A DNA stretch of 64,000 nt from UBA11865 sp963749825 (GTDB taxonomy: Bacteria; Chloroflexota; Anaerolineae; Promineifilales; Promineifilaceae). Where the stretch lies: positions 372,001-436,000 of the forward strand of contig CAVVOI010000012.1 of the NCBI GenBank assembly GCA_963749825.1, given 5' to 3'. Under the pieces are notes generated by a model. That model was not told the origin of the DNA, made no database searches, and worked only from the letters and a program-made list of their open reading frames with translations. Positions 42,283 to 51,555 of the stretch are shown here, one piece after another (positions within the stretch are counted from its first letter, which is position 1; every line of letters starts with the position of its first letter). A program made the position numbers and the translations under genes.

Positions 42283-43920
42283 TCAAGCTTCCATATTCTG
42301 CAGAACGATCAACAGAACCTGTGCTAGGATTACGTTGATGATGATTGCTAAAGGGAACATGAGGGTGAAGCCGACCCCGGGCAGGGGATTGTCTGCTTGT
42401 TCCTCCGCATAGTCCAGAACAGCCGGCTGATGGGAGATCATGCCAATAAGGAGACTATAGGGAATACGCAACAGCCTGTAACCTAAGAGCAGCGAAACAA
42501 TCGCCGTCACTGTGATTATCGTGAAACCGATAACGAGAATGAGCCAGCCAGAGCCGGTTGATAGCGCCTCAAGGAATGCACTTCCCGATCTGACACCGAT
42601 CGCCGCCAGAAGCAAGATCAGGCCGAATTGTCGCAGCGTCAGATTGGCGCTATATGGCATCGTCCACAAGATTGGTCCGGTACGACGAAGGGCTCCAAGA
42701 ATCAATGCAACCAACAAAGGACCGCCGGCGAGTCCCAAATGGAAAGTGATCCCACCAGGCAAAGGGATGGGTATCAGGCCGATGAGCAAGCCGATAGTTA
42801 TCCCCAGGCCCATTGTCATTAGGTTCACATGGCTCAGCAGGGCATAGGAATCACCAAACAGATCCACCAGCCGGGCGATTTCAATGCGTGGCGCTAGAAC
42901 CCGGATGCGATCGCCCCATTCTAGTACCGTATCATTTCGGGCCAGTAGCTCTACATCACCCCGCCGAACGTGAGAGACAAGCGCGCCATAATCGCTCATC
43001 AAGTTAAGACTGGCCAGTGGTCTTCCGGCGATGTCCTCATTGGAGACAAAAACCCGACGGCTGACATAGACGGTGTGTTCATGAAGCAAGTCTTGGGCTG
43101 CGCGCCGTCCCAAATAGGCTTCGACCTGATCGATTTCTTCTTCCGTTCCCGCGATGACGATTTTATCGCTCAACTGAAAACGGGTCTCGCCGTCAATGAG
43201 GTTGATGCTATCCTCTCGATAGAGCCGGCCGAAAAGGACGTCCCAATCATGTTCGCGCTGCATTTCCTGGAGGGTTTGCCCTGAGGCCTCTTCCCGGGTC
43301 ACCACGATGGTCCGATACTGGAGGTTCTGGGCGACGGGATATTGCTTGCGCAAACGATAGGCTTCAGCCCTAAAGTCAATACGCCACAACCGGAGCACGG
43401 CCGCCAGGACCATGATTCGGGCTAGCACGCCCAACGGATAGGTCAAAGAAAAACCAACAACGGCCTCTGAGGCAATAGTTTCGGGATCGACAATATTGCT
43501 GTTGATGAGGTCCAATACGCTGGCCAATGCAGGCGTATTGTTGCTCATGCCGGTGAAGATGCCGGCTGTCGTCGCCGGTGTCAGGTCGAAAGTGAAGTGA
43601 GAAGCTACGACAAGGAGGGCCGGTATGACCATGATGCCGGTGATGTAAAGCACATCTCGCAATCCTTCCCGTCGGAACTTACTGAAGAAACCGGGACCGT
43701 TGGCCAGACCGATGGTGTAAACAAATAGGACGAGCCCCAATTCCAAAACGATTGGAGGAATGGCTAGATTCGGATCGAGAGCACCGAAAGCAAGCCCAAC
43801 GAAGAGCACCGCAGCGACGCCCACACTGCTGCCCCGAATTCGGATTTGGCCGATCCAGTAGCCAATAGCTACAACCAGAAAGAGCAACAGCAAGGGATTC
43901 GCTTCGAGTATTTGGATCAT
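42283..43920 (-). CDS. AspT/YidE/YbjL-type antiporter with two RCK_C domains
   Basis: 545 residues: a first membrane half (about 5-165; 'GYWIGQIRIRGSSVGVAAVLFVGLAFGAL', 'GIFTGMSNNTPALASVLDL'), two TrkA_C-like soluble domains (about 190-370; 'FGRLYREDSINLIDGETRFQLSDKIVIAGTEEEI', 'LARNDTVLEWGDRIRVLAP'), and a second membrane half (375-545; 'LGLAGGPLLVALILGALRRTGP'). This duplicated layout is that of the aspartate:alanine exchanger family. The substrate is unknown. It is monocistronic, with the direct repeat on both sides. Confidence 0.88.
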   Translation of the reverse strand: MIQILEANPLLLLFLVVAIGYWIGQIRIRGSSVGVAAVLFVGLAFGALDPNLAIPPIVLELGLVLFVYTIGLANGPGFFSKFRREGLRDVLYITGIMVIPALLVVASHFTFDLTPATTAGIFTGMSNNTPALASVLDLINSNIVDPETIASEAVVGFSLTYPLGVLARIMVLAAVLRLWRIDFRAEAYRLRKQYPVAQNLQYRTIVVTREEASGQTLQEMQREHDWDVLFGRLYREDSINLIDGETRFQLSDKIVIAGTEEEIDQVEAYLGRRAAQDLLHEHTVYVSRRVFVSNEDIAGRPLASLNLMSDYGALVSHVRRGDVELLARNDTVLEWGDRIRVLAPRIEIARLVDLFGDSYALLSHVNLMTMGLGITIGLLIGLIPIPLPGGITFHLGLAGGPLLVALILGALRRTGPILWTMPYSANLTLRQFGLILLLAAIGVRSGSAFLEALSTGSGWLILVIGFTIITVTAIVSLLLGYRLLRIPYSLLIGMISHQPAVLDYAEEQADNPLPGVGFTLMFPLAIIINVILAQVLLIVLQNMEA

Positions 43921-44060
43921 GGTGTGCGCAGCTTGACATTATAGCAGGCAAGGGCGAATTGTCATTCCTACTTCCCTAACTACGACATGGCCCAGGTTCA
44001 TCTTGCCAGGTCGAGCTCGACGAACCAAGAGAGCTTCTTCGTCCTCTTTCGAAGACGACG

Positions 44061-44204
44061 GTGTTCGATTTCAGAGCGTATGGGACATACTTAAGGTGAG
44101 ATTCAGCAGGGACTTTCGACGTCAAAAAACAAGCTGGCTTGCTAGCGACCAGATGGCTCCGGCGATGTCGCGACCCCGGCCGGGGGCGGGGAAAGGGATT
44201 GCTG
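44061..44204 (+). repeat. Direct repeat, copy 2
   Basis: The partner of 41995-42137. It fills most of the gap between the antiporter start (43920) and the end of the next gene (44220); the remaining 140 bases show nothing else. Confidence 0.65.
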
Positions 44205-44219
44205 GAATAGAGGAGGCTC

Positions 44220-44492
44220 CTAGCGGCGCCAGTTGGTCGCGATGACTACCCCGGCGACAAGTCCGACGATAAGGCTCAGGGCCATGATTTGAAAGACGCG
44301 AGCTAGTTGGCCATAAGGGAAGAATTCGATTTTCCAGCGCCATAGCGTGCCGTCATCGCGCAGAACATATTGGGCTCGGATAATATATTCATACCCCTCG
44401 CAGGCCAAAAGGCGGTCCCTAACGTTGCCCTCTGGCTCTCCATACGATTCTTTTAGCAAGCCATTCTCATAAGCGTCCAAACGTAGGATCAC
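44220..44492 (-). CDS. 90-residue tail-anchored hypothetical protein
   Basis: A polar N-terminal part ('RLDAYENGLLKESYGEPEGNVRDRLLACEGYEYIIRAQYVLRDDGTLWRWKIEFFPYG') is followed by one C-terminal hydrophobic span ('VFQIMALSLIVGLVAGVVIATNW', residues 66-88) and Arg-Arg. This predicts a tail-anchored membrane protein with its soluble part in the cytoplasm. Family unknown. The upstream region is AT-rich without a clear RBS, so the start may be later (no other Met before the span). Confidence 0.45.
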   Translation of the reverse strand: MILRLDAYENGLLKESYGEPEGNVRDRLLACEGYEYIIRAQYVLRDDGTLWRWKIEFFPYGQLARVFQIMALSLIVGLVAGVVIATNWRR

Positions 44493-44566
44493 TGACTCAA
44501 AAACCAGATGATGTTGTTAATGCTAACGGTGAGTATTTAAGAGATAATGTCGATAGTATCTTGGCT

Positions 44567-45073
44567 CTATCGCTCTGTAATCTCCAACTCACCATCGACT
44601 AAAGCGAGGGTGATTTTATATGGAGGAAGGTTACCGAACCCAATGATGTCACGGAATAACGCCTCTATATCACTTTCCTTCATCTCCTGGACCTCCAGGT
44701 AGAAACGATACCCCTCCAGATCTTCCTCGGTCAGCGCAGGACCACCCAGCAAGTGGATTTCGTGTGCTCGTAAAAAGGCTTTTGAATCGATTGGGGCATC
44801 ATAAGATGGAGAAAGCCCCATTACATCTTCTAAACTCGGCACTTCTGAGAATTTCTCCTGAAAGAATTCGGCATAGTAGATGTAACGGTTGAATTCCAGC
44901 AGGCGGAACACCTCATATTGATCTTCGCCTTCTTCCTTGAGCGCGTAATAGCCTCCCCACTGAATGTCGATGTCCATTCTGGTTCCAGCCTCCTCCTCAG
45001 GTGTGATTTCAGGGCTGCCTCCCGAGCAACCAATAAGGCAAAGCAACACCAAAGTCGTTATTAGAGTTTTCAT
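44567..45073 (-). CDS. Hypothetical lipoprotein
   Basis: 168 residues with a lipoprotein signal peptide ending LIGC (Cys16), then an acidic domain 'IDIQWGGYYALKEEGEDQYEVFRLLEFNRYIYYAEFF' and 'EIHLLGGPALTEEDLEGYRFYL'. It is secreted and anchored to the membrane. No family recognised. The composition suggests a compact alpha/beta domain. It is separated by about 75 bp from the tail-anchored ORF downstream on the same strand; both may belong to one transcript. Confidence 0.65.
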   Translation of the reverse strand: MKTLITTLVLLCLIGCSGGSPEITPEEEAGTRMDIDIQWGGYYALKEEGEDQYEVFRLLEFNRYIYYAEFFQEKFSEVPSLEDVMGLSPSYDAPIDSKAFLRAHEIHLLGGPALTEEDLEGYRFYLEVQEMKESDIEALFRDIIGFGNLPPYKITLALVDGELEITER

Positions 45074-45418
45074 TATTTATAACTATGAATTGATAGAGTC
45101 CGATGATGATCAAGAGTCATTGAAAGCGGAAACCAAGTGATTTTGGCTCTTGTCTCTAATAAATTTCGGACATCTTAGCTCTCCAATCTAAATAGGTGAT
45201 ATCGTTTAATAATGATGTGGCACAAACAAGCCTAATATCTATAGAGAATACCTTTGACAGATTCAACTCGCAACCAAGATCTGAGGGGGATGCGAGTCCC
45301 TGATCATTGCATTTGTTTGTGGTGTTAGACTGGAATTTAAGCAGAGGGAGAGTTACAATAAAAACACAGCGGACTCCCACCCCAATTATATTGGTGCTTT
45401 ATCCGCTTTGAACGAGTG
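45074..45418. other. Intergenic, nothing recognised
   Basis: About 345 AT-rich bases between the lipoprotein start and tRNA-Leu. Short frames here lack RBSs and coding character. It should hold the lipoprotein promoter, but no clear -35/-10 pair is visible. Confidence 0.5.
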
Positions 45419-45501
<83 letters not shown>

Positions 45502-45795
45502 TGGCCAACAGGATTCACAGCTGGCTATTTTCTGGAGCCGCTCCAGACGATTTGTATTGTACCGCCGATAGGAATGGCTTACAAGCATTCTTAACCACCA
45601 GACTCGTGTACTAGTCCTAAGGCATTATTGACCCGCGTATTTTCGGTGAGTATAATGCGAATTCTGAGGGGTACCTCACGAACTTGCTACGATGAGTAGG
45701 AGATTTTCCGGCCTTAAATCGAGTACCGACTTCGAAGAAAGCATGTTGTCGGAAGTAATTTGAGGACTTTACTAGAGGAGAATTAGTAGGCAAAT

Positions 45796-46632
45796 ATGGC
45801 CCTGAAAGGCAACCTTCATGATTTCACCACTGCCCAGTTGCTGAACCTCATCAATTTGGCGCGAAAGACAGGCACGCTGACAGTTGAAGGATCGCAAGTC
45901 GCTCAGATGTCTTTTCGTGAAGGAAAGTTAATCTTCGCGACCCTCGGCGATAATGGTAACAGCCTGGCTAACATGCTTCAAAGGTCGGGCGTGTTGACCA
46001 ATGAACAAGGCCAGGTCATCGAGACCCGGGCTAAAGGAACCGGCGACAAACAGCTAGGTCACTTACTCATTCAGGCTGGATACGTCACCCAAAGTGACAT
46101 CATCCAGAGTGTCCGCAATCACATTCTGGATGTCGTCTATAAGATGTTCACCTGGGTTGACGGCCTATTCCGCTTCGATGCCAATAGTATTCCACCGGCT
46201 GACCGGATTACCGTGCCTATCGACCTGGAAAGCGTGATCATGGAAGGCAGTCGGAGAATGAAGGAGTGGCAGCAACTCCAGCAAGAGCTGCCTAACCTCG
46301 ATATATCTCTACGATTTGCCAGTAAACCAGATGCTCGTTTACGCAATGTCAACCTGACAGTCGAAGAATGGCGCGTCGTTTCATTTGTTAATCCGCGAAA
46401 CTCCATTAGCGAAATTGCCCAGGCTGTGAATCTTAATGAATTCCAAATCAGGCGCATTGTTTACGGTATGTTGCAAGCCGGCCTGGTCGAATTAGTCGAT
46501 CAACCGCCACCAGTTGTTAAGGTTAACGGGGCCACTCGTGAAGCTATCGAAGAAAAACCAGCCGCGGAGCAGAAACCAGATGTCAAACGATCGGTCATCA
46601 CCAAGCTGATCGATCGAATCAAACGACTTTAG
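45796..46632 (+). CDS. DUF4388 domain protein
   Basis: 278 residues. The N-terminal 100 ('ALKGNLHDFTTAQLLNLINLARKTGTLTVEG', 'MSFREGKLIFATLGDNGNSL') are a DUF4388 (PATAN-like) domain, known from two-component and gliding regulators. The middle ('GHLLIQAGYVTQSDIIQSVRNHILDVVYKMFTWVDGLFRF') resembles the second DUF4388 half. A winged-helix-like C-terminus includes 'LTVEEWRVVSFVNPRNSISEIAQAVNLNEFQIRRIVYGMLQAGLV'. It is cytoplasmic. It opens the plus-strand signalling cluster, followed by a Ras-like GTPase, a pairing that recurs in Chloroflexota and cyanobacteria. AGAGGAG lies upstream. Confidence 0.85.
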   Translation: MALKGNLHDFTTAQLLNLINLARKTGTLTVEGSQVAQMSFREGKLIFATLGDNGNSLANMLQRSGVLTNEQGQVIETRAKGTGDKQLGHLLIQAGYVTQSDIIQSVRNHILDVVYKMFTWVDGLFRFDANSIPPADRITVPIDLESVIMEGSRRMKEWQQLQQELPNLDISLRFASKPDARLRNVNLTVEEWRVVSFVNPRNSISEIAQAVNLNEFQIRRIVYGMLQAGLVELVDQPPPVVKVNGATREAIEEKPAAEQKPDVKRSVITKLIDRIKRL

Positions 46633-46894
46633 GTTATCCAGGAATTCGCCAACCCTTTCACTCCCTTTTTGGGCCATTCCAAACAAATCAAAACACCCAA
46701 ATTCGTTCACCTGCCGATAGCCTCTGCAAGATGCTCCGACCCTCTAATATCGGTACTAATAGTTCAGGTCTATTATCCTATTTCTTACCGGTTCATAGGC
46801 TGTTAAGCTTAAGGTGAAGTAATAGTAGGCAGAACGATATAGTCCAGCTGTTAGATTAGGATAAAGGCGGACTATTTCGTACTGCAGGAGATCC

Positions 46895-47428
46895 ATGCAA
46901 TCGGTTAAGATGGTTGTCACCGGTCCGTATTCCGCGGGCAAGACTGAATTCATCAATTCGATCAGTGAGATCGACGTTGTTTCTACCGAGCGCAAAGCTA
47001 CAAGTGCTGCAGAAGCAGCAACGAAAGAAATGACGACTGTGGCGATGGACTTCGGCCGGATCACAGTGGATGAGGAATTAGTGCTATATCTTTTTGGCAC
47101 ACCGGGTCAGCGCCGGTTTGATTTCATGTGGGAAATCCTATCTGAGGGCATGTTAGGTTTCGTTATCTTAGTAGACAGCACCAAACCTGAAACCTTCAAA
47201 GAAGCCAAAAAAATCATGCGTACTTTTCAGGAATACTCCTCGACGCCCTTCGTTGTAGCGGCCAATAAGCAAGACCTGGACGATGCCTGGGAACCAACTG
47301 ATATCCAGATCGTGCTTCGTCTAAATTCGGACACCAAGGTATTACCTTGTATTGCGAGCGACAGGGATAGCGTCAAGAATGTATTGCTTGAGTTATTGTA
47401 TTCGATTTTGGCCCGTATTGATGCCTGA
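46895..47428 (+). CDS. Ras/MglA-like small GTPase
   Basis: 177 residues with the P-loop GPYSAGKT (10-17), 'LFGTPGQRRFDFMWE' (switch II, G3 replacing DxxGQ by GTPGQ), and 'VAANKQDLDDAW' (G4, NKxD). The catalytic glutamine position matches MglA-type bacterial Ras proteins that set cell polarity or relay signals with roadblock/DUF4388 partners. No lipidation motif. GCAGGAG precedes the ATG. It follows the DUF4388 gene and lies 117 bp before a hydrolase. A G3 without Asp may slow hydrolysis unless a GAP helps. Confidence 0.88.
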   Translation: MQSVKMVVTGPYSAGKTEFINSISEIDVVSTERKATSAAEAATKEMTTVAMDFGRITVDEELVLYLFGTPGQRRFDFMWEILSEGMLGFVILVDSTKPETFKEAKKIMRTFQEYSSTPFVVAANKQDLDDAWEPTDIQIVLRLNSDTKVLPCIASDRDSVKNVLLELLYSILARIDA

Positions 47429-47545
47429 AGAGAATCGCTGTTCCGCGGGTTTTTTGCCAAGCCAGTGGGTAATTTACCAATTTGATTATTAACAATTCAC
47501 CGTCCACCAACTTGATAAAGACAGACCATTGGGCCCGAGGTTAAC

Positions 47546-48370
47546 GTGAGCTGCATCGTCACAAAGCAAGGCATTTTGCATTATGAGTCAATCGGCCGTG
47601 GCCGGCCGGTCATCTTGCTGCACGGCTGGATCAACTCGTGGGCGGTCTGGCGTGAATCGATGTTGTCGCTCTCCGAGAACAGCCAGGCAGAAGGCGCAGC
47701 CCCGCGGCGTGTATTCGCGCTTGATTTTTGGGGCTTTGGTGATTCTGCAAAACCGAGATCAGATGAAGCGTCAGCCTTTCATATCGCCAATTACGTCGAT
47801 ATGGTACTGGAATTTATGGACAATCTGGGCATTGTCCGAGCCCCAATCGTCGGCCACTCGTTGGGTGGAACGGTCGCCCTTCAATTTGCCCTGGATTATC
47901 CGGAACGCGCTGAAAAGATCGTGGTCGTTGGTTCGCCTATTGTTGGCTCATCCCTGAATCCTTTCTTGAAATTAGCCGGGTATGGTTGGATTGCTGGAGT
48001 CGTATGGCGTTTTCCGATTATTCGTTCGGCCATCATGCGGATTCTCTTGTCAGGAGACTCTCCAAGGGTACAGCAAATGATCTTTCGAGATGTTCAGCGT
48101 ACCAGCCTTGATTCCTTTTTTCGTAGTATTGGCGATCTCCGGGATACAGATCTAAGACCAAGGATGGGCCTTCTGACGCCTCCAGCCCTGGGCATCTACG
48201 GCTCTCGAGACAATATCGTATCACCCGCCAACGCGAGATTATTGGCTTCCGGTACTGGCGGCGCCCAAGTGGCAATGATGGACCGATCGCGCCATTTCCC
48301 GATGAGTGATCAACCCCTTGAATTCGTTAGCGCATTGACCGGGTTCCTGTGCAACAATGGCAAAAATTAG
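47546..48370 (+). CDS. Alpha/beta hydrolase
   Basis: 274 residues; GTG start with GAGGT upstream. 'VILLHGWINSWAVW' is the oxyanion-hole HG motif, 'PIVGHSLGGTVALQFALDYPERAEKIV' has the nucleophile elbow GHSLGG (Ser about 99), 'GIYGSRDNIVSP' carries the acid and 'MDRSRHFPMSDQP' the His, so the triad is complete. Cytoplasmic esterase/lipase type, substrate unknown. Nine bases separate it from the V4R gene. A second, Asp-nucleophile hydrolase is at 54754-55543. Position inside a sensor cluster hints at processing a signal molecule. Confidence 0.88.
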   Translation: MSCIVTKQGILHYESIGRGRPVILLHGWINSWAVWRESMLSLSENSQAEGAAPRRVFALDFWGFGDSAKPRSDEASAFHIANYVDMVLEFMDNLGIVRAPIVGHSLGGTVALQFALDYPERAEKIVVVGSPIVGSSLNPFLKLAGYGWIAGVVWRFPIIRSAIMRILLSGDSPRVQQMIFRDVQRTSLDSFFRSIGDLRDTDLRPRMGLLTPPALGIYGSRDNIVSPANARLLASGTGGAQVAMMDRSRHFPMSDQPLEFVSALTGFLCNNGKN

Positions 48371-48379
48371 GTTGTTTAT

Positions 48380-49036
48380 ATGCTATCCCGTTTAGAATCT
48401 GAACCGATTACGAAGGTTTCCGAAGCCTACTATTACCCAAATCGGATGGGTCGAATTGTACTGACCGCCATGGAAGATATCATGGGGTCCAATGGCGTTA
48501 GTGCCACTCTGAATCTGGCCCAATTGCCCCACCTGGTCAATAATTACCCGCCTAACAACCTCGATCGAGCCTTTGAGTTTGCAGAATTGAGCGCCATTCA
48601 AGCCGCTGTCGACGAGATATTCGGCCCTAATGGTGGTCGCGCGGTCGCCTTTCGAACAGGTCGTGAAACTTTTAAGTATGCACTAAAAGATTTCATGCCT
48701 GTCTTAGGCATCGCCGATCTCGCCTTCCGCCCGCTACACCTTGGCCTCAAACTCAGAATTGGTCTGGAGATTTTTGCCGAAACCTTCAATAAATTTACCG
48801 ACCAGGTAGTCCGGTTGAGTGAAGATCCAACCCACCATTTATGGATTATCGAGCGCTGTCCCGTTTGCTGGTCCCGTATCAGTGAAACACCTTGCTGCCA
48901 TCTGGCTGTTGGGCTACTCAGGCAATCTCTATCCTGGGTAAGCAGCGGCCGTGAATTTCACGTCGAAGAGGTTGAATGTTTTGCCGCCGGCGATGCCAAT
49001 TGTGTCATTGCCATTAGGAAGAAACCTATCTCATAA
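48380..49036 (+). CDS. V4R-domain (4-vinyl reductase / hydrocarbon-binding) protein
   Basis: 218 residues. The C-terminal half has the V4R signature 'GREFHVEEVECFAAGDANCVIAI' plus 'IERCPVCWSRISETPCCHLAVGLLRQSLSWV', with four Cys that may hold a ligand or metal. V4R domains bind small hydrophobic ligands or act in bacteriochlorophyll reduction and in signalling. No membrane span. It begins nine bases after the hydrolase, so the two are co-translated. It probably senses a lipophilic molecule, perhaps the hydrolase substrate or product (inference). Confidence 0.8.
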   Translation: MLSRLESEPITKVSEAYYYPNRMGRIVLTAMEDIMGSNGVSATLNLAQLPHLVNNYPPNNLDRAFEFAELSAIQAAVDEIFGPNGGRAVAFRTGRETFKYALKDFMPVLGIADLAFRPLHLGLKLRIGLEIFAETFNKFTDQVVRLSEDPTHHLWIIERCPVCWSRISETPCCHLAVGLLRQSLSWVSSGREFHVEEVECFAAGDANCVIAIRKKPIS

Positions 49037-49046
49037 GTTTATTGAT

Positions 49047-50330
49047 ATGCGTCGCGTAGTTATCCAAGAAAAACAATTTATCCATCCCTTCAACGAACCC
49101 GCCCGTGATCTGCGCGTCCATAATATGCCCTTGTGGTTATGGCAGCGCGATAGTCTGACCGCAGTCGTCGTCGAAGAGAGGGAATATGCGAGTTGGCGCG
49201 ATGCCTACACATATGAATCGGGCGAACAGGTGGAGACGCTGGTTCACCGGGACAATCAATTCTTCAACATCGCCTTCCTGGCGGAGTTCATTCAACGAGC
49301 CAAATTAGCTCAAAAACCTGTGCGAGCCGCCTTTCGTGAAAATGATCCGGCCGTCGCCCAACACATCTTGCCAATGGCCCACAATTTCAAGAAACGTGGT
49401 CACCTAATGTTGGCTGATTTCTGGTACTTACCGGGCGGCCTGGACCAGAAAAATGAGGCTGAACCCCTAATCATCGATACCGAACCGAGGGAGGTCGGTT
49501 ACTATCACGTCCCGCCCTATATGGCTACCGCCGTTGGCGATTTAACCTACCAATTACCCCGAAAAGCATTCGTATCAATCGAAAGTTGGGTTCACTTATT
49601 CATCGTCGATATTCTGTTCGGCGTATTTAATAGGGGCAAATATTTAGAAGACCGGGCCGATGCTAGCTGGCTTTACCGGCTAAAGATATTGACCAAAGCG
49701 ATTGTGGAACAAAAACAGGTTTTGGATTGTTCTGAAGTCGTGCAAATCGGCAAGAACGTGATTATTGATCCATCGGCCGTGATTCACGGTCCTACGACCA
49801 TCGGCAATAACGTCACAATTGGACCTGGCGCTACCATCGACAACTGTATCATCGGCGATAATGTTAATATTTCCCAGGGCTGTCACTTGATGCTTAGCGT
49901 TATCGGTGATGGTTGCTTTCTGCCATTCCGAGCCTCCTTGTTTATGACCACCTTGATGGAGAATACGATGGTAGCCCAAAATACTTGTCTCCAGCTGTGC
50001 GTCGTCGGTCGCGACACATTCATTGGGGCCGGCACAACGTTCACCGATTTTAAACTGTTGCCAGGCAAATTACGGGCTTCCATGGGCGTGGGTAATCTGG
50101 AAGAGACTAATTTAATGGTCTTGGGTGGCTGCGTTGGCCATCATTGTCGGCTCAGTTCAGGCTTGACCATCTATCCGGCCCGCACGATCGAATCGGATGT
50201 GGTCTTATTAGCCGATGCAAACAATCACTATATCACGCGGGATGTTAACTACGAGGATAGTAGCCATCACCGAATTGGGAGCAGCGATCCGTATCCTCGG
50301 TTATATCCCCGGCAGCAGGAATATGCCTGA
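49047..50330 (+). CDS. Left-handed beta-helix multidomain protein
   Basis: The ATG at 49047 follows the V4R stop by 10 bases; an earlier in-frame ATG inside the V4R gene is rejected. 427 residues: an N-terminal domain of about 225 ('MPLWLWQRDSLTAVVVEEREYASWRDAYTY', 'FFNIAFLAEFIQRAKLAQ') and a C-terminal hexapeptide helix ('VQIGKNVIIDPSAVIHGPTTIGNNVTIGPGATIDNCIIGDNVNI', 'LGGCVGHHCRLSSGLTIYPARTIESDVVL'), the GlmU/WcaF-like fold. Acyl or nucleotidyl transferase activity cannot be told; no canonical nucleotidyltransferase motif is seen. It sits mid-cluster and may modify a surface glycan. Confidence 0.75.
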   Translation: MRRVVIQEKQFIHPFNEPARDLRVHNMPLWLWQRDSLTAVVVEEREYASWRDAYTYESGEQVETLVHRDNQFFNIAFLAEFIQRAKLAQKPVRAAFRENDPAVAQHILPMAHNFKKRGHLMLADFWYLPGGLDQKNEAEPLIIDTEPREVGYYHVPPYMATAVGDLTYQLPRKAFVSIESWVHLFIVDILFGVFNRGKYLEDRADASWLYRLKILTKAIVEQKQVLDCSEVVQIGKNVIIDPSAVIHGPTTIGNNVTIGPGATIDNCIIGDNVNISQGCHLMLSVIGDGCFLPFRASLFMTTLMENTMVAQNTCLQLCVVGRDTFIGAGTTFTDFKLLPGKLRASMGVGNLEETNLMVLGGCVGHHCRLSSGLTIYPARTIESDVVLLADANNHYITRDVNYEDSSHHRIGSSDPYPRLYPRQQEYA

Positions 50331-50437
50331 AATGGACCTAAATAGGGGAGAAATGGGAAGGAAGTGCCAATTATTTACGAGAGGCAACATGATAGAATGT
50401 AAACGGCAGTAGTAAGCGATCAGCAGTCGCCGTTGCC

Positions 50438-50647
50438 GTGCTCGTGCCAGATGGTTTACTTGCCGCCCAATTAGCAAGGCAGCAACCAGTAGAAGCGCAT
50501 TTATCAGTTTTTGAATATGAGTTCACTGTTCGACGGGCAGCCGTGGCCGGCTTTGTCCGTTCATTGCTCATAACAAAGCTGTGCGACGCCTATTATGTGG
50601 CTTGGTCGCGTGAATCTCAGTTGAAGGCGAAGGAGATTATCCTATGA
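50438..50647 (+). CDS. Small hypothetical ORF coupled to the response regulator
   Basis: GTG at 50438 gives 69 residues (MLVPDGLLAAQLARQQPVEAHLSVFEYEFTVRRAAVAGFVRSLL...). Its stop overlaps the next ATG by four bases, which favours a real gene. Upstream, in another frame, GAGAGGCAAC precedes an ATG with a 7-codon frame (MIECKRQ), so the true gene may start there and be shifted. Family unknown. Confidence 0.4.
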   Translation: MLVPDGLLAAQLARQQPVEAHLSVFEYEFTVRRAAVAGFVRSLLITKLCDAYYVAWSRESQLKAKEIIL

Positions 50648-51534
50648 GTCAGGGTCGGATATTAGTAGTTGAAGATGATAGAGATACAGCTGATTTGCTT
50701 CAGGCTTATTTCACCGCAGATGGCAGTGAAGTGGAAGTGGCGATGCGCGGGAACGAGGCGTTATCCATAACCCGGCGGCAATTACCGGATTTGATAATCC
50801 TGGACATCATGCTCCCAGGCATGGATGGTTATGCTGTCTGCCGTGAGTTGAGAACTACAGCAAGAACGAGCCACATACCCATTATATTCCTAACACAGAA
50901 GGATGAAAGAAGCGATCGAATCGCCGGTCTTGAATTAGGCGCCGACGATTACATCACCAAGCCATTCGACATCGAAGAGCTTGGTCTACGAGTGCGGAAT
51001 GCAATCGTTAGCCACCAACGGATGAATATGACCGATCCAAGGACCGGCTTGCCGGCGGCCAGGCTTATCGAAGAGCAATTGAGAAATCTGTTGAGAAAGG
51101 AGGGCTGGCATTACGCTGAAATTGCCATTCAGCATATGCAGCCATTTCTCGATGCGTATGGTTTTGTTGCTTCAGATGAAGTTTTACGTTACACCGCTCT
51201 TCTACTAAACGAAATGGTCGAAGAACAAGGGACGGCCGACGACTTTATCGGTCACGCTGGCGGGCAAATATTCGTCCTCATGACTTATACGAAGGATTTC
51301 ACCGCCTTAATCAATGCCCTGCGTGAAGACTTTGAATCGGGGATCCGTACCCATTACAGCTTCATGGACTCTGAGCAAGGAGGAATTCTTCTGCCAGACG
51401 GTTCGTTGGCCCCGCTCATGAACATCTCGGTTGGCTCAGTCTCCGATCAGATGGAAGCCTTTGTGGATATTCGCGAAATTACCGAGGCGGCCGCCGAAAG
51501 ACGCCTATACGATCAGGCGGAAACAGCACGCTGA
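50644..51534 (+). CDS. Response regulator with degenerate GGDEF domain
   Basis: 296 residues. REC domain 1-125: acidic pocket Glu10-Asp11-Asp12, phospho-acceptor Asp54 in 'LIILDIMLPGMDGY', Thr in 'IIFLTQKDE' and Lys in 'DDYITKPFD'. The C-terminal 150 residues have the layout of a diguanylate cyclase ('DPRTGLPAARLIEEQL', 'DDFIGHAGGQIFVLMTYTKDF') but the GGDEF loop reads AGGQIF, so it cannot make c-di-GMP; it may bind a ligand or partner instead. AAGGAG precedes the ATG. The kinase gene starts 22 bases later, so they are a pair. Confidence 0.88.
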   Translation: MSQGRILVVEDDRDTADLLQAYFTADGSEVEVAMRGNEALSITRRQLPDLIILDIMLPGMDGYAVCRELRTTARTSHIPIIFLTQKDERSDRIAGLELGADDYITKPFDIEELGLRVRNAIVSHQRMNMTDPRTGLPAARLIEEQLRNLLRKEGWHYAEIAIQHMQPFLDAYGFVASDEVLRYTALLLNEMVEEQGTADDFIGHAGGQIFVLMTYTKDFTALINALREDFESGIRTHYSFMDSEQGGILLPDGSLAPLMNISVGSVSDQMEAFVDIREITEAAAERRLYDQAETAR

Positions 51535-51555
51535 TCCCACCAAATACTGTGAATC

